Shown in pieces: positions 6,151-10,043 of a DNA stretch of 10,043 nucleotides. Source of the DNA: an uncultured Lachnospiraceae bacterium (GTDB taxonomy: Bacteria; Bacillota; Clostridia; Lachnospirales; Lachnospiraceae). The notes under the pieces are model-generated. The model searched no databases. It saw only the letters and a program-made list of their open reading frames with translations, and was not told where the DNA came from. The translations under genes and the position numbers were made by a program. The stretch is taken from the NCBI GenBank assembly GCA_902783445.1, contig CACZQX010000175.1:1-10043 (forward strand), read 5' to 3'. Numbering within the stretch: the first letter of the stretch is position 1; each line of letters opens with the position of its first letter.

Positions 6151-7083
6151 TTACTGCGCTGTTGGCTCTATATTTAAAAGAGCGATTATTTTTTGATAGT
6201 TTTCCGAAGCTTCATTTGTTAAACTTCCGTCTTCCAGTCTCTTGTCCTTTGCTATTTCCACAAGTCTGTTTGAAAGTTTTATGTAAACTTCTTTGTAATC
6301 TCCATCAAGCTCTGCCAGATGCTTTTCAACGGTTTTATAATCTGCCCTGTCTACGGGTCCCGTAAGAGCTTTTTGGGGCGAGATTTTCTCCAAATTCAGA
6401 GCATTGTTTATAAACAAAGGCATCAATGCCTTTATGGCATCTTCCTCGGCAAAACCGCATTTTTTAAGGGTGTCTGCCGCCATTGAATACAAGGCAATAA
6501 CCAAATTGCTTGCCATTACCGCCGCAGCGTGATACAAAGTCTTGTTTTTTGCATCAATCAACTGATAGTTATTCCCAAGAATGTCAAACATTCCCTTTAT
6601 AACATCAATTTTTTCTTTATTTCCTTCAATTGTAAAATATGCTTTTGAAAGTTCCTTAAATGATGTTTGCTTATCGTTAAATGCAAACATTGGGTGGATG
6701 GAATAACCGAATGCTCCGGCCTCCTCAAGATTCGTAAAGACCGCGCCCGACATGGCGCCGCTGCAGTGACAAAATATTTTATTCTTAATACTTATTCCTT
6801 CGTGTTCCTTATCATATTTGTCCCCAAGGGCAAATATTTCATCGGCAACTTCTTTGATTGCCCCGTCGGATGTTGTTATGAATATAACATCCCCGGCTTC
6901 AACAATTTCTTTTATACTGCAAAAGCTTTCGCTGTTTGTAAATCGTGCCGCTTCTTCCGCATTTTTAATATTTCTGCTGTAGTATCCCAATAGATTCAGT
7001 CCGTTTTCCGCAAAATAACGGCCTAGGGAAAAAGCTACTCTTCCGGCACCTATAAAAGCAATTTTTAAGTTCTTAGCTTCCAT
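6151..7083 (-). CDS. panG: Rossmann-fold DUF2520 dehydrogenase, probable ketopantoate reductase
   Basis: Seen: an N-terminal dinucleotide fold with IAFIGAGRVAFSLGRYF (8-24), VIFITTSDGAI (66-76), the segment FCHCSGAMSG (104-113), SIHPMFAF (128-135), and a helical C-terminal domain with KTLYHAAAVMASN (181-193) and LTGPVDRAD (240-248). This is the Rossmann-like plus DUF2520 architecture, distinct from PanE and IlvC; 310 residues is a usual length. From memory, the alternative ketopantoate reductase PanG, described in Francisella with relatives in Enterococcus and Clostridioides difficile, belongs to this family. Being first in an operon with panB and panC, and with no panE in the window, it most likely reduces ketopantoate to pantoate with NAD(P)H. 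GAAGGTGG upstream of the ATG fixes the start. The family call is firm; the substrate rests on context. Confidence 0.8.
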   Translation of the reverse strand: MEAKNLKIAFIGAGRVAFSLGRYFAENGLNLLGYYSRNIKNAEEAARFTNSESFCSIKEIVEAGDVIFITTSDGAIKEVADEIFALGDKYDKEHEGISIKNKIFCHCSGAMSGAVFTNLEEAGAFGYSIHPMFAFNDKQTSFKELSKAYFTIEGNKEKIDVIKGMFDILGNNYQLIDAKNKTLYHAAAVMASNLVIALYSMAADTLKKCGFAEEDAIKALMPLFINNALNLEKISPQKALTGPVDRADYKTVEKHLAELDGDYKEVYIKLSNRLVEIAKDKRLEDGSLTNEASENYQKIIALLNIEPTAQ

Positions 7084-7196
7084 CTTACCACCTTCTTTTT
7101 GCGCTTAGTCCCTGTTTTCATCAAGGCATGCGTTACTTTGGCAAATGGTATTAAGAAAAATATTAAGCACGGTATGGTTCCTTACGAATACCATCC
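7084..7196 (-). promoter_or_regulatory. Structured 5' leader of the pantothenate/CoA operon, possible attenuator
   Basis: About 113 nt lie between the predicted transcription start and the panG ATG. On the minus strand ATGGTATT (7194-7187) can pair with the nearby ACCAT to give a hairpin with a GTAA tetraloop and single bulged adenines on each arm. It can instead pair with a perfect 8-base downstream partner, AATACCAT (7152-7145). The two folds exclude each other. A U-rich tract (TATTTTTCTT) lies between the two partners. This could be a switch. A conserved pan RNA motif with bulged adenines is known upstream of pantothenate genes in Firmicutes, but I cannot confirm a match. The rest of the leader, 7084-7144, shows only the ribosome binding site. 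Confidence 0.5.
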
Positions 7197-7204
7197 GCGC
7201 TTAA
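7153..7204 (-). terminator. Probable intrinsic terminator of the ecf-truA operon
   Basis: On the minus strand, arms TTAAGCGCGGATGGT (7204-7190) and ACCATACCGTGCTTAA (7178-7163) pair over 15 bp with one bulged A and one G-U pair. TATTTTTCTT (7162-7153) follows immediately. It lies 40 nt past the truA stop. It overlaps the -10 box of the next promoter, so only RNA arriving from truA contains the full 5' arm. Confidence 0.68.
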
Positions 7205-7231
7205 TATACTACAATTATCAGCCAATGTAAA
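7203..7231 (-). promoter_or_regulatory. Sigma-A promoter of the pantothenate/CoA operon
   Basis: The minus strand shows TTTACA (7231-7226), a 17-bp spacer and TATATT (7208-7203), matching the consensus at 5 of 6 positions in each box. The predicted start is near 7196, giving a leader of about 113 nt before panG. It lies 14 nt past the truA stop codon. Confidence 0.75.
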
Positions 7232-7244
7232 GTTTTTTGATAAA

Positions 7245-8009
7245 TTAGTCATGGTAATTTAGTTTTATTAGTGTCAGCCCCTTGGCTGGTGCCGTCGGCC
7301 CTGCCGCATCTCTGTCTTTTTCCTCCAGAATTTTCACTATATCTTCGGGCTCTCTAAGACCCGTTGCCACCTGTACCAATGTTCCGACTATTATTCTTAC
7401 CATGTTATATAAAAAGCCGTTGCCGTTTATTCTTATTCTTATTAAACGTTCTTGCTCATTTAAATCATCAACGGCCTCTTCTTTTATTTCTATGGAATTA
7501 ATGCTTCTTACAGTGCTTTTTGCGCTGCCGCCTCTGGATGCAAAACTTGTAAAATCATGCTCTCCTTCCAGATATTTTGCCCCTTGCCTCATTTTTTCCA
7601 TATCCATTTTCAAATATACGAAATATGAATCCTTCATAAGAAGGGGGATTTCATGGCGAGCATTGAAGATTTTGTATTCGTATGTTTTATCGCTTTTCAC
7701 GGCTCTTGGATGCCAATCCGGGTCCACTTCATCGGATTTTCTTATTCTTACATCCTTTGGAAGCCATTGGTTTAACATATAAGAAAACTTATCCGCCGGA
7801 ATCTTTGAGTTGGTATCAAACACCGCCACGTTTGCCAATGCATGTACCCCCGCATCCGTCCTGCTTGCGCCTATAACTTCTATTTCTTCATTCAATAATT
7901 TGCTTAATGTTTCGTTTAAAAGCTGCTCAATTGCAAGGGCATTGTCCTGCTTTTGCCAGCCGCTGTAATTTGTGCCGTCGTAGGCAACAATCAATCTTAT
8001 TCTTTTCAT
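7245..8009 (-). CDS. truA: tRNA pseudouridine(38-40) synthase
   Basis: TruA converts uridines 38, 39 and 40 in the tRNA anticodon arm to pseudouridine. From the ATG at 8009 the product has 254 residues, normal for the family. The N-terminus LIVAYDGTNYSGWQKQ (6-21) is diagnostic, as are the catalytic IGASRTDAGVHA (46-57, Asp52), WHPRAVKSDKTYEYKI, HDFTSFAS and GFLYNMVRIIVGTL in the C-terminal half. A TTG start six codons upstream is possible in frame, but the AAAGG before it has no spacing at all. The ATG has a weak CGGGA site about 7 nt upstream and matches family starts. It follows ecfT by 29 nt and is the last gene of the ecf operon, a classic Firmicutes arrangement. Confidence 0.96.
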   Translation of the reverse strand: MKRIRLIVAYDGTNYSGWQKQDNALAIEQLLNETLSKLLNEEIEVIGASRTDAGVHALANVAVFDTNSKIPADKFSYMLNQWLPKDVRIRKSDEVDPDWHPRAVKSDKTYEYKIFNARHEIPLLMKDSYFVYLKMDMEKMRQGAKYLEGEHDFTSFASRGGSAKSTVRSINSIEIKEEAVDDLNEQERLIRIRINGNGFLYNMVRIIVGTLVQVATGLREPEDIVKILEEKDRDAAGPTAPAKGLTLIKLNYHD

Positions 8010-8038
8010 TTTTATTCCCGAAATCAACCTTTAAACAG

Positions 8039-8878
8039 TTATTTAGCCATCATAAAGTTTAAGGCTTCTATATTTCTTGCCATAAGATCAAGGCCTATTA
8101 TTATAACGAAATACAGCGCCAAAAAGGCATATGATAGTTTGTCCGAAAGTTTATATACAAGGGGTTTGAATTTTGTTCTTCCCTCGCCGCCTCTGTAGCA
8201 TCTGGATTCCATGGCCGTTGCAAGCTCCGATGCTCTTCTGAATGCCGATATAAACAAAGGCACAATTACAGGTATCATGTTTTTAGCCTTTGCAATTATA
8301 TTTCCGCTGTCAAAATCGGCTCCTCTTGCAGACTGAGCCTTCATGATTTTATCCGCTTCTTCCACAAGTATTGGAATAAACCTTAATGCTATGGACATCA
8401 TCACGGCTATTTCATGCACCGGGACTTTTATTTTTCTCATCCAAGAAAGGCCTTTTTCCAAGCCGGCAGTTAAGTCATTTGGCGTGGTTGTATAGGTTAC
8501 GATGGAACAGCCCAAAACAATAAGCATAAGCCTTATAACGATAAATACCGCCCATTTAAGGCCTTCCGCCGATATTTTTATTATTCCGTATTCAAAATAC
8601 ATATGCTCGCCGTTTGTAAATATTATGTTGAAAACGGCACTTATTATCAGCAGTACGAGAATGAATTTCATTCCCTTTATCATGTATGAAAACGGCACTT
8701 TTGACATGCCTATGGTTATTCCTATAATGGCAATGGAAAAGATATAACTTAGAAATGAATTCACCAAAAACAATCCCACAACAAAAAGTAGTGTTGCAAG
8801 CAATTTCACTCTGGGATCTGTTTTATGAACTTTCGATTTGGTCGGATAATATTGTCCGAGTGTCATATCTCTTAACAT
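8039..8878 (-). CDS. ecfT: ECF transporter transmembrane (T) component
   Basis: EcfT is the membrane scaffold that couples the two ATPases to exchangeable substrate-binding S components in vitamin and cofactor uptake. The 279 residues show hydrophobic segments at about 24-57, 68-88, 108-128, 155-172 and 245-266. The two cytoplasmic coupling helices carry the signature motifs AQSARGADF (181-189) and ELATAMESRCYRGGEGRT (218-235); the second has Ser where many relatives have Ala in front of Arg. The ATG overlaps the end of ecfA2 by 7 nt, so translation is probably coupled. No S component is coded nearby, as expected for a shared (group II) energising module whose S genes are scattered in the genome. 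Confidence 0.97.
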   Translation of the reverse strand: MLRDMTLGQYYPTKSKVHKTDPRVKLLATLLFVVGLFLVNSFLSYIFSIAIIGITIGMSKVPFSYMIKGMKFILVLLIISAVFNIIFTNGEHMYFEYGIIKISAEGLKWAVFIVIRLMLIVLGCSIVTYTTTPNDLTAGLEKGLSWMRKIKVPVHEIAVMMSIALRFIPILVEEADKIMKAQSARGADFDSGNIIAKAKNMIPVIVPLFISAFRRASELATAMESRCYRGGEGRTKFKPLVYKLSDKLSYAFLALYFVIIIGLDLMARNIEALNFMMAK

Positions 8879-9732
8879 TGTTTTTCCTTATTTAGGCAGT
8901 TTAATATTTCTTTTGTTGCCTCTTCAACGGTTATTATATCTGTGGATACCTCAAAGCCGTTTTCCTTTAATTTGTTCATTATATAGGTCATTGCAGGTGC
9001 TGCAAGCCCTATTTTTTCCAGCTCTTTGTAATGAGAAAATACTTTTTTCGGCTCATCGTCATACATAACGCTTCCGTCGTTCATTACAATGATTCTATCA
9101 ACATATTCAGCCACATCTTCCATGCTGTGAGAAACCAAAATTACGGTGATTTTTACCTCTTCATGAATTTGCTTTATCTGACTGAGTATAGAGTTTTTTG
9201 TCTTGGGATCCAGACCCGCAGTCGGTTCATCAAGTATAAGAACTTTTGGCTGCATTGCCATAACACCGGCAATCGCTACCCTTCTTTTTTCGCCGCCGGA
9301 CAGTTCAAAAGGCGACATATTCCAATACTCTTCGCCGATTCCGACAATCCTTAAGGCATTTTCGACTCTGGCCTTTATTTCTTCCTCCGAAAAGCCCTGA
9401 TTTGTCGGGCCGAAAGAAACATCCTTAAAAACCGTCTCTTCAAAAAGTTGATGTTCCGGATATTGAAACACAAGACCTACATTACATCTTAGGTCTTTTA
9501 AATCGTAGCCCTTCTCGTATATGCTTCTTCCTTCAAAGATAACATCTCCGCTTGTTGCTTTAATAAGCCCGTTCATATGTTGAATCAGGGTTGATTTTCC
9601 GGAACCCGTATGCCCTATTAAGCCTATAAAGCTGTTTTCTTCTATATCCAAATTTATATTTTTTAAAGCCCCCGTCTGCAAAGGAGTGCCCTTTGAATAG
9701 ACATAGCTTAAATCTTTTAAACTTAAAAGCAT
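8872..9732 (-). CDS. ecfA2: ECF transporter ATP-binding protein A2
   Basis: This is one of two ABC ATPases that power ECF vitamin uptake on the cytoplasmic side. The 286 residues include Walker A GHTGSGKST (40-48), the Q-loop FQYPEHQLFEETV (89-101), the ABC signature LSGGEKRRVAIAGVMAM (144-160), Walker B VLILDEPTAGLDP (164-176) and the switch His202 in LVSHSMEDV. The C-terminal extension containing KIGLAAPAMTYIMNKL is the ECF-type tail. Assignment as A2 rather than A1 rests on the position next to ecfT and on the N-terminal insertion YSKGTPLQTGALKNIN, typical of A2. The start overlaps the ecfA1 stop by one base (TAATG). All catalytic residues are intact. Confidence 0.95.
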   Translation of the reverse strand: MLLSLKDLSYVYSKGTPLQTGALKNINLDIEENSFIGLIGHTGSGKSTLIQHMNGLIKATSGDVIFEGRSIYEKGYDLKDLRCNVGLVFQYPEHQLFEETVFKDVSFGPTNQGFSEEEIKARVENALRIVGIGEEYWNMSPFELSGGEKRRVAIAGVMAMQPKVLILDEPTAGLDPKTKNSILSQIKQIHEEVKITVILVSHSMEDVAEYVDRIIVMNDGSVMYDDEPKKVFSHYKELEKIGLAAPAMTYIMNKLKENGFEVSTDIITVEEATKEILNCLNKEKQC

Positions 9733-10043
9733 TATCTTTTTAATCCCTTTAATCCTTTTACCAACTCATCATATGTTATTATGCCGTCTTCCAAATCAAG
9801 CCCCTCTTTTTTCAGCTCGTAGGCCAACTTGGTAACCGGCGGAAGTTCCAAGCCCAAGTTAATAAGATCTTCTGTTTTTGAAAATACTTCTTTGGGCGTC
9901 CCGCTCATTGCGACTTTGCCGTCATCCATCACAATAATCCTGTCGGCATCCACCGCTTCTTCCATATAATGAGTTATTAATATTATGCTTACATGTTCTT
10001 TTTTGTTCAGTTCCAAAACAGTCCTTATTACTTCCGCTCTGCC
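9732..10043 (-). CDS. ecfA1: ECF transporter ATP-binding protein A1 (C-terminal part)
   Basis: Only the last 104 codons are in the window; the frame runs open through the right edge. It begins inside the helical region after Walker B (GRAEVIRTVLELNKK), then shows the switch histidine in ILITHYMEEAVDADRIIVM and the ECF-type tail with TEDLINLGLELPPVTKLAYE and ITYDELVKG. The THYMEEA form of the H-loop and the position before ecfA2 point to A1. Walker A, Q-loop, signature and Walker B lie outside, so integrity of the ATPase cannot be judged. An internal TTG near 10016 should not be taken as the start, because the coding frame continues upstream with good family similarity. The stop TAA shares one base with the ecfA2 ATG. 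Confidence 0.93.
   Translation of the reverse strand, partial: GRAEVIRTVLELNKKEHVSIILITHYMEEAVDADRIIVMDDGKVAMSGTPKEVFSKTEDLINLGLELPPVTKLAYELKKEGLDLEDGIITYDELVKGLKGLKR

Noticed and set aside
7084..7244. Small protein gene in the gap between truA and panG
   Set aside because: No open frame with a plausible start and ribosome binding site was seen; promoter and hairpin explain most of the stretch.
7282..7782. 166-codon plus-strand open frame opposite truA
   Set aside because: truA is certain on the other strand; this frame has a low-complexity serine-rich sequence and no start signals.
8010..8027. TTG start extending TruA by six residues
   Set aside because: The only Shine-Dalgarno-like bases abut the TTG with no spacing, and the family begins at the inner ATG.

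Overview
The window comes from a low-to-moderate GC Gram-positive anaerobe, most likely a member of the Clostridia (Lachnospiraceae or a relative). The evidence is the consensus sigma-A promoters, the AGGAGG-type ribosome binding sites, the protein sequences, and the presence of a type III pantothenate kinase beside the ecfA1-ecfA2-ecfT-truA and rplM-rpsI modules usual in Firmicutes. This placement is inferred from sequence style, not from a search. Apart from one partial gene at the left edge, every gene lies on the minus strand, so the region reads biologically from right to left.

Right end (10043 to 7245, minus): the energising core of an ECF vitamin transporter, ecfA1 (its N-terminal part is outside the window), ecfA2 and ecfT, followed by truA (tRNA pseudouridine synthase). 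The genes overlap or nearly touch, as in one operon.

Middle (7244 to 2332, minus): a strong promoter and a structured leader of about 110 nt precede a five-gene block for pantothenate and coenzyme A: a DUF2520 Rossmann dehydrogenase (probable ketopantoate reductase, panG), panB, panC, coaBC and coaX. Together they would carry 2-oxoisovalerate through ketopantoate, pantoate, pantothenate and 4'-phosphopantothenate to 4'-phosphopantetheine. panD (beta-alanine), coaD and coaE are not in the window.

Left-middle (2331 to 1283, minus): a near-perfect promoter just past the coaX stop codon, a folded leader of about 165 nt resembling an L13 autoregulatory leader, then rplM and rpsI. A long two-way terminator ends this unit.

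Left end (1 to 1282): a 5'-truncated plus-strand gene of unknown function converges on rpsI. The roughly 250 bases between the two stop codons are packed with inverted and direct repeats.

The most interesting points are the CoA block sitting between truA and rplM-rpsI, which are commonly adjacent in Firmicutes; the panG leader, whose promoter is nested inside the hairpin that appears to terminate the ecf-truA transcript and whose RNA has two mutually exclusive pairings; and the repeat-rich convergent intergenic region. I found no CRISPR array, transposase, tRNA, rRNA or defence system. Most of the window is conserved housekeeping DNA.
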